A stretch of DNA of 64,000 nucleotides from Leifsonia sp. AG29 (GCF_009765225.1 NZ_VMSF01000001.1:2728001-2792000); one strand, 5' to 3'. Shown: positions 47,792 to 57,432, counted from the stretch's first letter. Numbers and translations are program-made. Notes: generated by a model not told the origin, from the letters alone.

Positions 47792-48853
47792 GTGCCACTG
47801 TGGCTGCTCCTGGTTCTGTTCGTCGTCGGCGCGGCGGTGATCTGGGTCGCGGGGGTGTACCTCTCCAAGACCACGGACGTTCTCGACGACCGGCTGCATC
47901 TCGGCAGCGCGTTCGGCGGCCTGATCGTGCTCGCGGTCGCGACCAATCTGCCCGAGATCGCCATCACGGTGAGCGCGGCCGCCTCCGGTTCCCTGGAGGT
48001 GGCTGCGGGGAACATCCTGGGCGGCATCGCCCTGCAGACCGTCGTGATCGCCGTCCTCGACATCTTCGGCCGGCGCAGACACGGGGTGAAACCGCTCACC
48101 TACCGGGCGGCGTCCCTCGGGCTGGTGCTCGAGGCGATCGTCGTCGTGGCGGTTCTCGCGGTGGTGATCGGAGGGAGCCAGCTGCCGCCCGGTCTGGTGT
48201 TCGCCCGGCTCAGCCCGGACGTGGTCCTCATCGCGGTCATCTGGGTCGTCGGACTCCTCCTGGTCCGGCGGGCGGACAAGAGCCTCCCCTGGCACGAGGA
48301 CGGCGCAGCACCGGACACGAACACTCCTCATCCGCGCGGCCACCAGATCCGCAAGCACGAGGATTCCGATCGGATGAGCACAGCGAAGGCGGCGATCATC
48401 TTCGCGATCGCCGCCCTCGCGACGCTCGTCGCCGGCGTGACCGTCGAGCAGGCGGGCGACGCGGCCTTCGGACAGCTGGGGCTCTCGGGCGTCCTCTTCG
48501 GCGCCACCGTCCTCGCGTTGGCGACGTCCCTCCCCGAGATCTCCACAGGCCTGCAGGCGGTCCGTCAGGGAAACGACAACCTGGCGATCTCGGACATCTT
48601 CGGCGGCAATGCGTTCCTCCCGGTCCTCTTCCTGATCGCGACCCTGATCTCTGGAAAGTCCGTCCTGCCTCAGGCGAACGCGTCGGACGTGTTTCTCACG
48701 GCTGTCGCGGCCCTCCTGACCCTCGTCTTCGCCGTCGGCCTGATCTTCCGACCGCACAAGCGAGTGGCCGGAATGGGCGTCGATTCGCTGACCGTGATCG
48801 TTCTCTATCTGATCGGGGTCGGGGGACTCGTGGCGATCGCCACCGGCGGCTGA
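47792..48853 (+). CDS. Calcium/cation antiporter (CaCA family)
   Basis: A 353-residue membrane protein with the two inverted alpha repeats of Na+/Ca2+ exchangers: GGLIVLAVATNLPEIAITVS and GATVLALATSLPEISTGLQA, each with the essential Glu in (N/S)LPE. A charged cytosolic loop (about residues 170-205, His/Asp-rich) separates the halves. GTG at 47792 is preferred because GGAGG lies 8 nt upstream; the ATG at 47777 has no space for a ribosome site. The operator upstream suggests metal control. Confidence 0.9.
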   Translation: MPLWLLLVLFVVGAAVIWVAGVYLSKTTDVLDDRLHLGSAFGGLIVLAVATNLPEIAITVSAAASGSLEVAAGNILGGIALQTVVIAVLDIFGRRRHGVKPLTYRAASLGLVLEAIVVVAVLAVVIGGSQLPPGLVFARLSPDVVLIAVIWVVGLLLVRRADKSLPWHEDGAAPDTNTPHPRGHQIRKHEDSDRMSTAKAAIIFAIAALATLVAGVTVEQAGDAAFGQLGLSGVLFGATVLALATSLPEISTGLQAVRQGNDNLAISDIFGGNAFLPVLFLIATLISGKSVLPQANASDVFLTAVAALLTLVFAVGLIFRPHKRVAGMGVDSLTVIVLYLIGVGGLVAIATGG

Positions 48854-48877
48854 CCCGCGCGATGATCTCTCCCCTTC

Positions 48878-49759
48878 TCACGCCTCCGGGATGACCATCG
48901 CGAACCGCTCGGTCCGCATCTGGTCGGGGTCGGGGCCGTTTCGCACGCCCGTGTCGAGGTCGTCGATCCGCGCCAGGTCGTCGGCGGTGAGCTCGAAGTC
49001 GAACACATCGAAGTTCTCCGCGATGCGCTTCGGGTTCACCGACTTCGGGATGGCCGAGCGTCCCTCCTGAAGGTGCCAGCGCAGCATCACCTGCGCCGGG
49101 GTCTTGCCGTGCGCCCCGGCGATCCCGGCGATCGTCGCATCCTGCATGACGTTCTTGCGCTCCTCCCCCCATCCCGGGTAGAAGGTGATCCCGCCGATCG
49201 GCGACCACGCCTGGGTCAGGATGCCGCTGGCGGCATCCGCGGCCTGGACATCCGGCTGGGTGAAGTAGGGGTGCAGCTCGATCTGGTTGACGGCGGGGAC
49301 GACGTCGGTCTCGGCGAGCAGCCGCTCCAGGTGGTGCGGCATGAAGTTGCTGACACCGATCGAACGGACGCGCCCGTCAGCGAGGAGCGCCTCCAGAGCC
49401 TTGTAGGCGGCGATCGTCTTGTCGAAGACACCGGGCGCGGGCTGGTGCAGGATGAGCAGGTCGAGCCGCTCGACGCCGAGCTTGCCGACGGCCTTCTCCC
49501 ACGCGTGGAGGGTCTCGTCGTAGCCGTAGTCGGACACCCAGACCTTCGTCTCGATGAACACGTCGTCGCGCGGCAGGCCCGAGCGGCGGATGCCCTCCCC
49601 GACCTCGCGCTCGTTGCCGTAGGCGGCGGCGGTGTCGATGTGGCGGTAGCCGGTGGCGAGGGCCGCCTCGACCGCAGCGGTGGTCTCCTCCGGCGGTGAC
49701 TGGAAGACGCCGAGGCCGAGAGCCGGCATCGTGATGCCGTTGTTGAGAGTGAGTTCCAT
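48878..49759 (-). CDS. Aldo/keto reductase
   Basis: A 293-residue NADPH-dependent TIM-barrel reductase with GYRHIDTAAAYGNEREVG (catalytic Asp), the catalytic Lys in ETKVW, LILHQP (His to Gln-containing variant of LxHWP), and the C-terminal IPKSVNPKRIAENFDVFDF coenzyme site. A Met two codons upstream is possible. An operator-like repeat lies 38 bp upstream and matches one near the MmyB-type regulator. Confidence 0.94.
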   Translation of the reverse strand: MELTLNNGITMPALGLGVFQSPPEETTAAVEAALATGYRHIDTAAAYGNEREVGEGIRRSGLPRDDVFIETKVWVSDYGYDETLHAWEKAVGKLGVERLDLLILHQPAPGVFDKTIAAYKALEALLADGRVRSIGVSNFMPHHLERLLAETDVVPAVNQIELHPYFTQPDVQAADAASGILTQAWSPIGGITFYPGWGEERKNVMQDATIAGIAGAHGKTPAQVMLRWHLQEGRSAIPKSVNPKRIAENFDVFDFELTADDLARIDDLDTGVRNGPDPDQMRTERFAMVIPEA

Positions 49760-49795
49760 GACCATGCCTTTCACGGTAGGAGCGTCCGCGGAGAA

Positions 49796-49822
49796 CAGGG
49801 AGGCCACGTCAGTACCTCCCTG
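49796..49822. promoter_or_regulatory. Inverted repeat upstream of the aldo/keto reductase gene
   Basis: CAGGGAGG-N11-CCTCCCTG. Read on the minus strand, 49797-49817 matches 16 of 21 bases of 51351-51371, which lies between the MFS and MmyB-type genes. It is 16 bp after the MFS stop, so it could also act as a weak terminator. Confidence 0.6.
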
Positions 49823-49837
49823 AACGCAGGACGCGGT

Positions 49838-51301
49838 TCAGTCGGCGACGGGGACGCGGCGAACGGATCCCGTGGTGGCCGGCGCAGCGCTGCGTCGGGC
49901 GGCGAGGTCGGCCGGGACGATCAGCACGAGCGAGACGATCAGGCTCAGCAGCAGGAGCACGCTGCCGGCCGTCAACGCCAGTCCGACCTGCGCCGTCATC
50001 GTGGCCGCCGCCGATCCCCCGGCCGGCGCTGTCGCCGCCGCAGCGACGGCGATGCCCAGGCCGAGGCAGGTCCCCACCTGGTGAAAGGTGTTGACCAGTC
50101 CGGAGGCGGCGCCGGCATCCGCGGCGGGTGCTCCGATGATCCCGAACGAGGTCAGCGGCGCGAAGGCGAGCCCCTGGCCGGCGCCGATGAGCACCATGGG
50201 CAGCGCCACGGCCAGCCAGTAACCGGCGCCGGCCTCCGCACGGCTCAGCCAGAACATCCCGGCGAGCGTCAGCACGATGCCGGCGACGAGCGGCACCGAG
50301 CTCGGCAACCGCCGCGCCAGCCGGGGGATGCTCATCGCGACGGCGAAGTTCACGGCCGTCATCGGCAGGAAGCCCAGCCCGGCCTGCAACGGGTCGAAAC
50401 CGAGCACGTCCTGCATCAGCTGCGTGGTGAAGAAGAAGAACCCGATCATCGCGCCCAGGTACAGGAAGCGCGACAGGTACGCGCCGGTGCGGCGACGACT
50501 GGCGAACAGCCGTAGCGGCATGATCGGCTGCGCCGCTCGCGCCTCGATGAGCACGAACCCGACGAGCAGGAGCACCCCTGCGGTGAGCGAGCCGATGGTC
50601 ACCGGGGAGAGCCAGCCGGCGTCCGCGCTGTCGATGATGCCGAACACCAGCGCTCCCACCCCGAGCGTGGCGGTCGCCGCACCGGCGACATCGAAGCGGC
50701 CGCGGGAACGACCCGTCTCCACCAGGAAGCGGGGCGCGAGGACGATCATCGCCGCGCCGATCGGGACGTTCACGAAGAACCCCGCCCGCCACGAGATCCA
50801 GTGGGCCAAGGCGCCGCCGATGACCAGGCCGAGGCTTGCCCCGATCCCCGCGGTCGCGCCGTACCAGGCGACCGCGCGGGTGCGCTCCCGTCCCTCCGGG
50901 AAGCTCGCCGTGAGCAGCGACAGGGATGTCGGGGCGACGATCGCGGCCCCGATGCCCTGGATCGCGCGGCCGGCGATCGCCCACCACGCGGTCGGCGAGC
51001 ATCCGATCGCCAGTGATGCGAGCGCGAAGACCACCAGTCCGAACACGAACACGCGACGCCGGCCGAGCAGGTCGCCGGCCCGGGCGCCGAGCAGGAGGAG
51101 CCCGCCGAAGACGAGCGTGTACGCGTCCTGCACCCACGACAGCTCGCCGGTCGACAGGCGCAGATCGGCCTGCAGACTCGGGAGCGCGGTGAAGATCACC
51201 GAGTTGTCCAGCAGGATCATGAAGTAGCTGATCAGCACGATCGCGAGAATCGCGGCCGGGTGTGCGGGGAGGTTCGAGGAGCGGTTCGACGTGGGAGGCA
51301 T
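49838..51301 (-). CDS. DHA2-type MFS exporter
   Basis: A 487-residue, 14-helix exporter (LLDNSVIFTALPSLQADLRL; GARAGDLLGRRRVF; SLGLVIGGALAHWISW). The start is uncertain: ATG 51299-51301 directly abuts GGAGGT, with a TTG four codons upstream as the alternative. Divergent from the MmyB-type regulator and upstream of the aldo/keto reductase gene. Confidence 0.92.
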   Translation of the reverse strand: MPPTSNRSSNLPAHPAAILAIVLISYFMILLDNSVIFTALPSLQADLRLSTGELSWVQDAYTLVFGGLLLLGARAGDLLGRRRVFVFGLVVFALASLAIGCSPTAWWAIAGRAIQGIGAAIVAPTSLSLLTASFPEGRERTRAVAWYGATAGIGASLGLVIGGALAHWISWRAGFFVNVPIGAAMIVLAPRFLVETGRSRGRFDVAGAATATLGVGALVFGIIDSADAGWLSPVTIGSLTAGVLLLVGFVLIEARAAQPIMPLRLFASRRRTGAYLSRFLYLGAMIGFFFFTTQLMQDVLGFDPLQAGLGFLPMTAVNFAVAMSIPRLARRLPSSVPLVAGIVLTLAGMFWLSRAEAGAGYWLAVALPMVLIGAGQGLAFAPLTSFGIIGAPAADAGAASGLVNTFHQVGTCLGLGIAVAAAATAPAGGSAAATMTAQVGLALTAGSVLLLLSLIVSLVLIVPADLAARRSAAPATTGSVRRVPVAD

Positions 51302-51350
51302 ACCTCCATGCAACGGCGTAGGCCGCCCGCTCGGGAGTCCCGGGCGTTCC

Positions 51351-51371
51351 AGGTAATGGGAGGCCCTCCCT
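51351..51371. promoter_or_regulatory. Operator in the MFS / MmyB-type regulator intergenic region
   Basis: AGGTA-ATGGGAGGCC-CTCCCT, containing the palindrome GGGAGG-C-CCTCCC (51358-51370). It lies between divergent genes, 32 bp before the regulator start, and shares 16 of 21 bases with the site before the aldo/keto reductase gene. Confidence 0.65.
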
Positions 51372-51402
51372 CCCTCGCGGCGCGCAGCGTAGCGTCGAGG
51401 TC

Positions 51403-52287
51403 ATGAGCAACAGCGATGATGTGCGGGAGTTCCTCACCTCTCGCCGCGCCCGGATCACCCCCGACCAGGCGGGCCTCCCCGCCTACGGCGGAAACCGTCG
51501 CGTGACGGGGCTGCGGCGGGAGGAGGTCGCGATGCTCGCCGGCCTCAGCGTCGATTACTACACGCGGCTCGAGCGCGGAAACCTCTCGGGTGCTTCCGAC
51601 AGCGTCCTCGAGTCGCTCGCCCGTGCCCTGCACCTCGACGACGCCGAGACCTCGCACCTCTACGACCTGGCGCGGGCGGCGGATGTCGCACCGCGCGTCC
51701 GTCGGCGCCAGAGCCCCAAGAGCGTGCGGCCCAGCCTGCAGCGGGTCATCGACGCCATCACCACGGCGCCGGCCTGGGTGCGCAACGACCGCGGCGACGT
51801 GCTCGCCGTCAACGAGCTCGGACGCGCCCTCTACCTCGACCTCATGGCCGAGGAGGTGCAGCCGCCCAACAACTCCCGGTTCACCTTCCTCAACCCGAAA
51901 GCGCGTGAGTTCTACTCCGACTGGGAGCGGGCGGCCGACGACATCGTCGCGATCCTGCGTCAGGCCGCGGGCCGCAACCCCTACGACAAGGACCTCACCG
52001 ACCTCGTCGGCGAGCTCAGCACCCGCAGCGAGGAGTTCCGGACGCGGTGGGCGCGCCACGACGTGCGTCACCACCGGACGGGTCGCAAGCGCATCCATCA
52101 CCCGATCGTCGGCGACCTCGACCTCGCCTTCGAAGCGCTCGAGCTGCCCGGCGAACCGGGTCTGCGTGTCAACGTCTACACGGCGGACCCGGGGACACCC
52201 TCCGAGGACGCGCTGAAGCTCCTCGCGAGCTGGGCCGCGACGCAGCGGCAGGCATCCGCGGCCGAGTCCGACCTGGAGAAGTCATGA
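51403..52287 (+). CDS. MmyB-type XRE-family regulator
   Basis: A 294-residue regulator. An N-terminal HTH (GGNRRVTGLRREEVAMLAGL, SVDYYTRLERGN) is followed by the MmyB-like ligand-binding domain (LQRVIDAITTAPAWVRNDRG to HHPIVGDLDLAFEALELPGE). In actinobacteria these regulate adjacent oxidoreductase and transporter genes. It overlaps the NAD(P)-binding gene by 4 bp and is divergent from an MFS exporter. Confidence 0.94.
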   Translation: MSNSDDVREFLTSRRARITPDQAGLPAYGGNRRVTGLRREEVAMLAGLSVDYYTRLERGNLSGASDSVLESLARALHLDDAETSHLYDLARAADVAPRVRRRQSPKSVRPSLQRVIDAITTAPAWVRNDRGDVLAVNELGRALYLDLMAEEVQPPNNSRFTFLNPKAREFYSDWERAADDIVAILRQAAGRNPYDKDLTDLVGELSTRSEEFRTRWARHDVRHHRTGRKRIHHPIVGDLDLAFEALELPGEPGLRVNVYTADPGTPSEDALKLLASWAATQRQASAAESDLEKS

Positions 52288-53051
52288 ACGACCGCCCCAC
52301 CAGCGTCCTCATCGTCGGCGCCACCGGCAGCGTCGGTCGCTACGCCGTCGCCGAAGCCCTCCGGCAGGGCTACCGCGTTCGCGCGCTCGTCCGCGATGGC
52401 GCCCGTGGCCGCCGCCTGGGCGACGACGTGGAGCTCGTACTCGGCGACCTGACGCGTCCGGACACGCTCACCGCCGCAGTCGACGGAGTCGACGGGGTCG
52501 TCTTCGTCCACGGCACCACCACCCGCGAGAGCGACGTGCGAGACGTGGACTACGCCGGCGTCGCGAACATCCTGAAGGCGCTCGGCGGCCGCCGGGTGCG
52601 GATCGCCCTGATGACGGCGATCGGAACCACGCGGCCAGGGGTCCCTTACGCCGAGTGGAAGCTCCGCGGCGAGCGGCTCGTACGTGCCAGCGGCAACCCG
52701 TATACGGTCGTTCGGCCCGGGTGGTTCGACTACAACGACGACGGGCAGCGCCGGATCGTGATGCTCCAGGGCGACACCCGGCAGTCGGGCACCCCGCGCG
52801 ACGGCGTCATCGCCCGCGACGAGATCGCCCGCGTCCTCATCGATTCCCTCAGCAGCCAGGCCGCCGACCGCAAGACATTCGAACTCGTCGCCGAGACCGG
52901 TCCGGAGCAGCGCGACCTCACAGGTGTCTTCGCCGCTCTCGAGACGGACGCGGCCGGTTCCCTCGACGGTGCGACGGACGCCGCCGTGCTCCCGCTCGAC
53001 CGCGAACCGGAGACCTTCCTCCGCGACCTGGACGCGATCGGCACCCGCTGA
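52284..53051 (+). CDS. NAD(P)-binding atypical SDR
   Basis: A 255-residue protein: GATGSVGRYAVAEAL (Rossmann GxxGxxG, residues 12-19), VELVLGDLTRPD, IALMTAIGTTRPG and NPYTVVRPGWFDYN, the pattern of atypical SDRs (NmrA/SDR_a5). No clear catalytic YxxxK. Co-translated with the MmyB-type regulator (ATGA). It probably acts on or senses the same compound. Confidence 0.88.
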   Translation: MNDRPTSVLIVGATGSVGRYAVAEALRQGYRVRALVRDGARGRRLGDDVELVLGDLTRPDTLTAAVDGVDGVVFVHGTTTRESDVRDVDYAGVANILKALGGRRVRIALMTAIGTTRPGVPYAEWKLRGERLVRASGNPYTVVRPGWFDYNDDGQRRIVMLQGDTRQSGTPRDGVIARDEIARVLIDSLSSQAADRKTFELVAETGPEQRDLTGVFAALETDAAGSLDGATDAAVLPLDREPETFLRDLDAIGTR

Positions 53052-53057
53052 CCAGGT

Positions 53058-55328
53058 TCAGGCACGCACCTCGAATCCCGCCGCCAGGAGATCACTCGGG
53101 CGCGACGACGGGCCGACCAGCAGTTCGAACGCGCCCGGTTCGACGATTCGGTTCCCGGCCGAGTCCACGATCGTGCACTCCGTGACCGGGAGGGTCAGGC
53201 GCACCCGAGCGCTCTCACCCGGCTCCAGGTCCACCTGACGGTGCGACTTCAGCTCGCGGTCGGTCCAGCTCACGCTCGTGACGGTGTCGCGCACGTAGAC
53301 CTGGACGGTCTCGCGCACCGGACGACCTCCGGTGTTCCTCACGGTGACCTCGGCTTCGATGTCGTCGCCGACGCCGAGTTGCGTCCGTGCCAGGGCGAGG
53401 TCGGAGTATTCGACCGTCGAATACGACAGCCCCTCCCCGAACGCCCACGCGGGCGCCTGGCTGAGGTCGGCATAGCGGTCGCCGTGCTGACCCCGGATCT
53501 GGTTGTAGTACGTCGGCTGCTGGCCGACATGGCGCGCGAAGGAGATCGGGAGGCGTCCGGAGGGCTCGATGCGGCCGGTGAGCAGTTCGGCCAGCGCCTG
53601 GCCGCCCCGCATGCCGGGGTTCGCGGCCCAGATCACGGCCGCGGCACGGGCGACCGACGGAGGGAGGACGAGCGGCTTCGACGCCAGCAGGATCACGACG
53701 ACAGGCTTTCCGGTCGCGATCATCGCATCGAGCAGAGCGTTCTGGCCGCCGATCAGTTCGAGCGTGGCGGTGGAACGACCCTCGCCGACCAGCTCGATCC
53801 GGTCGCCGACGACGGCGACGACCACGTCGGATGCCGCAGCGGCGGCTACGGCCTCGGCGATCAGTCGCTCATCGGGGGCGCACGGCACCACCACCGGAGG
53901 TCTCGGCTGGCCGTCGGGGAAGGTGGCCCCGCGAGGATCGTCCTCGAGCGTCAGGATGTCGGCTCCGCGGGCGTACCGCACGGTGATGCCGTCCACGGCA
54001 CGGAGCCCGTCGAGGACGGTGGTGATCATCTCGCGCGGCTGGCCGTCCAGCCAGCCGGCCTGGCCCGACCCTCCGGCCCAGTCCCCGAGCTGGGTCTGCG
54101 CATCGTCGGCCAGCGGGCCGACCAGCGCGACTCGGACCGGCGCGCCCATCTCGAGCGGCAGCGTCCCGTCGTTCTCCAACAGCACGATCGACCGTCGTGC
54201 GGCTTCGAGGTTGAGCGCCGCGTGCCCGGCGCTGCCGACCACGGTGCCCAGCTCGGCCGCCGGCAGGCGCGGGTCCTCGAAGAGTCCGAGCTCGAACTTG
54301 AGCGTCAGGATCCGCCCGACAGCCGCGTCGAAGGCGTCCTCGGCGAGCATTCCCCGGGCGACCGCCTCCAGCGCGCCCTCGAAGAAGAGGGGCGTGGTCA
54401 TGACCATGTCATTCCCCGCCCGGACGGCGGCCGCGGCGGCGTGCGTGTGGTCGGGCTGCACCTTCTGCTCCCAGACCATGCGGCCCACGTTGTCCCAGTC
54501 GGTGATGAGCGTGCCGGTGTATCCCCACTCTCCGCGGAGCACGTCGCTCAGAAGCCAGTCGTTGACGGTGATCGGCACGCCGTCCGTGCTCTGGTACCCG
54601 AGCATGAAGGTGCGGCATCCTTCCCGGGCCACGCGCTCGAACGGCGGCAGGAACCAGCTCCGGAGCTTCCGCCGCGAGATGTCGGCCTCGCTCGCGTCGC
54701 GGCCGCCCTGCGTCTCCGAATATCCGGCGAAGTGCTTGGCCGTCGCGAGGATCGCGGTCGGGTCGTCGAGCCCCTCCCCCTGATAGCCGCGGACCATCGC
54801 GCTCGCGAGCTCCCCGATCAAGTAAGGGTCTTCGCCGAACGTCTCGCTGACGCGTCCCCAGCGGAGGTCCCGGGCGATGCACAGGACGGGCGAGAAGGTC
54901 CAGTGCACGCCGGTGACGGCGACCTCCTCGGCGGTCGCGCGCGCGACGCGCTCGACGAGGTCGGCGTCCCACGACGCGGCGAGACCCAGCTGCGTCGGAT
55001 AGATCGTGGCGCCGGGCCAGAACGAATGCCCGTGGATGCAGTCCTCGCCGACGAGGAGCGGGATCCGCAGCCGCGTCTCGGCCGTGAGCCGGTTCGCCTC
55101 CAGGATGCGCTCGGGCGACGTGTGGAGGATCGAGCCGACATGGCGCCGCAGGATGTGGTCGCGGAGGTCATCGCGTGCGTCGAGCTGGAGCATCTGCCCG
55201 ACCTTCTCCTCCACCGTCATGCGGGCGAGGAGGTCGGCGACGCGCTCGGCGGTCGAGAGCGTCGGGTCCTGGTAGGGGAGCACCTCCTTCGGGGTTCCGG
55301 TCGTGGTGTCGGTGAGGATCGAGGTCAT
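53058..55328 (-). CDS. Glycoside hydrolase family 3 beta-glucosidase
   Basis: A 756-residue GH3 enzyme without a signal peptide, so cytoplasmic. Domains: GH3 barrel (LLVGEDCIHGHSFWPGATIY; AKHFAGYSETQGGRD; nucleophile Asp in TLITDWDNVGR), GH3_C alpha/beta sandwich (about 390-620) and a C-terminal fibronectin-III-like domain (FGEGLSYSTVEYSDL onward). Its ATG overlaps the stop of the ABC permease gene, so it is expressed with the importer and would cleave imported beta-glucosides. Confidence 0.96.
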   Translation of the reverse strand: MTSILTDTTTGTPKEVLPYQDPTLSTAERVADLLARMTVEEKVGQMLQLDARDDLRDHILRRHVGSILHTSPERILEANRLTAETRLRIPLLVGEDCIHGHSFWPGATIYPTQLGLAASWDADLVERVARATAEEVAVTGVHWTFSPVLCIARDLRWGRVSETFGEDPYLIGELASAMVRGYQGEGLDDPTAILATAKHFAGYSETQGGRDASEADISRRKLRSWFLPPFERVAREGCRTFMLGYQSTDGVPITVNDWLLSDVLRGEWGYTGTLITDWDNVGRMVWEQKVQPDHTHAAAAAVRAGNDMVMTTPLFFEGALEAVARGMLAEDAFDAAVGRILTLKFELGLFEDPRLPAAELGTVVGSAGHAALNLEAARRSIVLLENDGTLPLEMGAPVRVALVGPLADDAQTQLGDWAGGSGQAGWLDGQPREMITTVLDGLRAVDGITVRYARGADILTLEDDPRGATFPDGQPRPPVVVPCAPDERLIAEAVAAAAASDVVVAVVGDRIELVGEGRSTATLELIGGQNALLDAMIATGKPVVVILLASKPLVLPPSVARAAAVIWAANPGMRGGQALAELLTGRIEPSGRLPISFARHVGQQPTYYNQIRGQHGDRYADLSQAPAWAFGEGLSYSTVEYSDLALARTQLGVGDDIEAEVTVRNTGGRPVRETVQVYVRDTVTSVSWTDRELKSHRQVDLEPGESARVRLTLPVTECTIVDSAGNRIVEPGAFELLVGPSSRPSDLLAAGFEVRA

Positions 55329-56359
55329 GCGGTGGTGCTCTCCGGTGAGGTGTCGGCCGGTACGGCCGCGGGGGATTCGGTGCGCACCTGGGTGACGGCG
55401 GTGGTGAGGTTCATGCCCTTGCGCTTCATGGCGCGGGCGCGCTCGCCGGCCGAGCGCAGGCGCGGGTTGACGTATTCGTCGATGCCGAAGTTGATGAGGG
55501 CCAGCGAGACGCCGAGCAGCGCGATGCACAGACCGGCGGGCACGTACCACCACCAGTAGTCCGGGAACGCGTTGTTCTGCTGCGCCCAGAAGAGGATGGT
55601 TCCCCAGTTGAGGTTCGACACCGGGATCACGCCGATGAAGGCCAGCGTGGTCAACCCCAGGACGGCGGCCGTCATCGTGCCGACGAAGCTGGAGGCGATG
55701 ATCGCCATCAGGTTCGGCAGCATCTCGACGAGGATGATGCGGTGCAGCGGCTCGCCGTTGGCCCGTGCGGCCTGGATGAAGTCGCGGTTGCGCAGCGACA
55801 TGGTCTGAGCCCGCAGCACGCGCGCGCCCCACGCCCAGCCGGTGAGGCCGAGGACCGCGGCGATGAGCGCCAGCGGCGGGTCGTCGAACTGCGACGCGAC
55901 GATGATCATCAGCGGGAGCCCCGGGATCACGAGGAAGACGTTCGACAGGGCCGAGAGCGACTCGCTCTTCCAGCCGCGCAGGTAGCCCGCGGTCACGCCG
56001 ACCACGATCGCCACGACCGTGGCCATGATCGTCGCGAGGAAGCCGACGACGAGCACGCCCCGCGTGCCGTAGACGAGCTGGCTGAAGACGTCCTGGCCGA
56101 TGTGCGTCGTGCCGAGGAGGTGGGTGAACGACGGCGGCTGCAGCGTCTCGTCGAGGTGCTGCGCGTTCGGGTCGTAGGGGGCGATCAGCGGGGCGAAGAT
56201 CGCGACGAGCACGAACACGCCCAGGATGATCAGGCCGGCGGCCGACTTGCGGTTGCTGAACATCGCCAGCGACGCCTTGAGCTGCGACCAGAAGGTCGCC
56301 CGCGTCTCGGTGCTCTTCGCCGGCACGGCCTTCAGGTGGAAGGTGGAGGGAGTGGTCAT
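55325..56359 (-). CDS. ABC importer permease, DppC/OppC-like
   Basis: A 344-residue inner-membrane permease with six helices. N-terminal OppC_N segment (about residues 25-75, ending APLIAPYDPNAQ), GTTHIGQDVFSQLVYGTR, and the EAA loop RNRDFIQAARANGEPLHRII. The C-terminal tail of about 40 residues is charged and variable. It lies 2 bp after the DppB-like gene. Confidence 0.95.
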   Translation of the reverse strand: MTTPSTFHLKAVPAKSTETRATFWSQLKASLAMFSNRKSAAGLIILGVFVLVAIFAPLIAPYDPNAQHLDETLQPPSFTHLLGTTHIGQDVFSQLVYGTRGVLVVGFLATIMATVVAIVVGVTAGYLRGWKSESLSALSNVFLVIPGLPLMIIVASQFDDPPLALIAAVLGLTGWAWGARVLRAQTMSLRNRDFIQAARANGEPLHRIILVEMLPNLMAIIASSFVGTMTAAVLGLTTLAFIGVIPVSNLNWGTILFWAQQNNAFPDYWWWYVPAGLCIALLGVSLALINFGIDEYVNPRLRSAGERARAMKRKGMNLTTAVTQVRTESPAAVPADTSPESTTA

Positions 56360-56361
56360 GG

Positions 56362-57432
56362 TCAGGCCTCCGTCTGACGGGTGCGCGGGTCGAGGATGGC
56401 GTAGGCGATGTCGGCGATGATGTTCGCGATCAGCACCGCCAGCACGAGGACGAGGAAGATGCCCTGCATCAGCGCGTAGTCCTTCGCGTTGGTCGCGTTG
56501 AGCAGCAGCAGGCCGATGCCCGGGTAGGAGAAGACCATCTCCATCACGATGGTGCCGCTCACGATGAAGCCGAGCGCCAGGGCGAAGCTCTGGATCTGCG
56601 GGAGCACCGCGTTGCGAGCCGCGTAGCGCCACAGCACGCGCCGGTTCGGCATGCCCTTCGCCTGCGCGACGGTGATGTAGTCCTCGTCGAGCACGGTGAG
56701 CATCATGTTGCGCATGCCGAGCACCCAGCCGCCGAGCGAGACGATCACGATCGTCGCCATCGGGAGGGCCGCGTGCGAGACGACCTGGCCGATGAAGTCG
56801 CCGTTCCAGCCCGGGTCGACGCCCAGCTCGTAGGCATGCCCCGCAGGGAACCAGCCGAGGGTGGTCGAGAAGATCGCGATGAGGATGAGACCGAACCAGA
56901 AGTAGGGGATGGTCCCGAGGAAGGTCGTGATCGGCACGAGCACATCGAGCCGGCCGCCGCGCTTCCAGCCGATGACCGCGCCGAGTGCCGTGCCGATGAG
57001 GAACGACACGATGGTGGCGAAGCCGACGAGTCCGAGCGTCCACGGGAGGGCCGAGGCGATCGCGTCGCCCACGGGCGCCATGCCGGTGGAGATCGAGACG
57101 CCCAGGTTGCCGTGGAGCAGCATGTTCCAGTAGTCGAGGTACTGGTGCCAGAGCGGCACGGACGTGTCCACTCCGAACAGCAGCCGCAACGCCTTCTCTG
57201 CCTCCGGGGTCAGCTGTCCCTGGCTGCGGGCCATGTACGAGGAGACCGCGTCGCCCTTCATCATGCGCGGCAGGAAGAAGTTGATCGTGATGGCCGCCCA
57301 GAGCATGAACGCGTAGAACGCCGTGCGGCCTCCGATGAACCGCCACGGGATGCGCGCGCGGCCGCGCTCGGCGCGAGTGGCGGTCGTGCCGACGAGCGTC
57401 GGGTCGGCGGGGGTCGTCGCTTCGGCGCTCAC
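56362..57432 (-). CDS. ABC importer permease, DppB/OppB-like
   Basis: A 356-residue permease with six helices (first at about 35-55) and the EAA loop EDYITVAQAKGMPNRRVLWR. GTG start overlapping the stop of the ATPase gene upstream (GTGA). It pairs with the DppC-like protein to form the channel. Confidence 0.95.
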   Translation of the reverse strand: MSAEATTPADPTLVGTTATRAERGRARIPWRFIGGRTAFYAFMLWAAITINFFLPRMMKGDAVSSYMARSQGQLTPEAEKALRLLFGVDTSVPLWHQYLDYWNMLLHGNLGVSISTGMAPVGDAIASALPWTLGLVGFATIVSFLIGTALGAVIGWKRGGRLDVLVPITTFLGTIPYFWFGLILIAIFSTTLGWFPAGHAYELGVDPGWNGDFIGQVVSHAALPMATIVIVSLGGWVLGMRNMMLTVLDEDYITVAQAKGMPNRRVLWRYAARNAVLPQIQSFALALGFIVSGTIVMEMVFSYPGIGLLLLNATNAKDYALMQGIFLVLVLAVLIANIIADIAYAILDPRTRQTEA

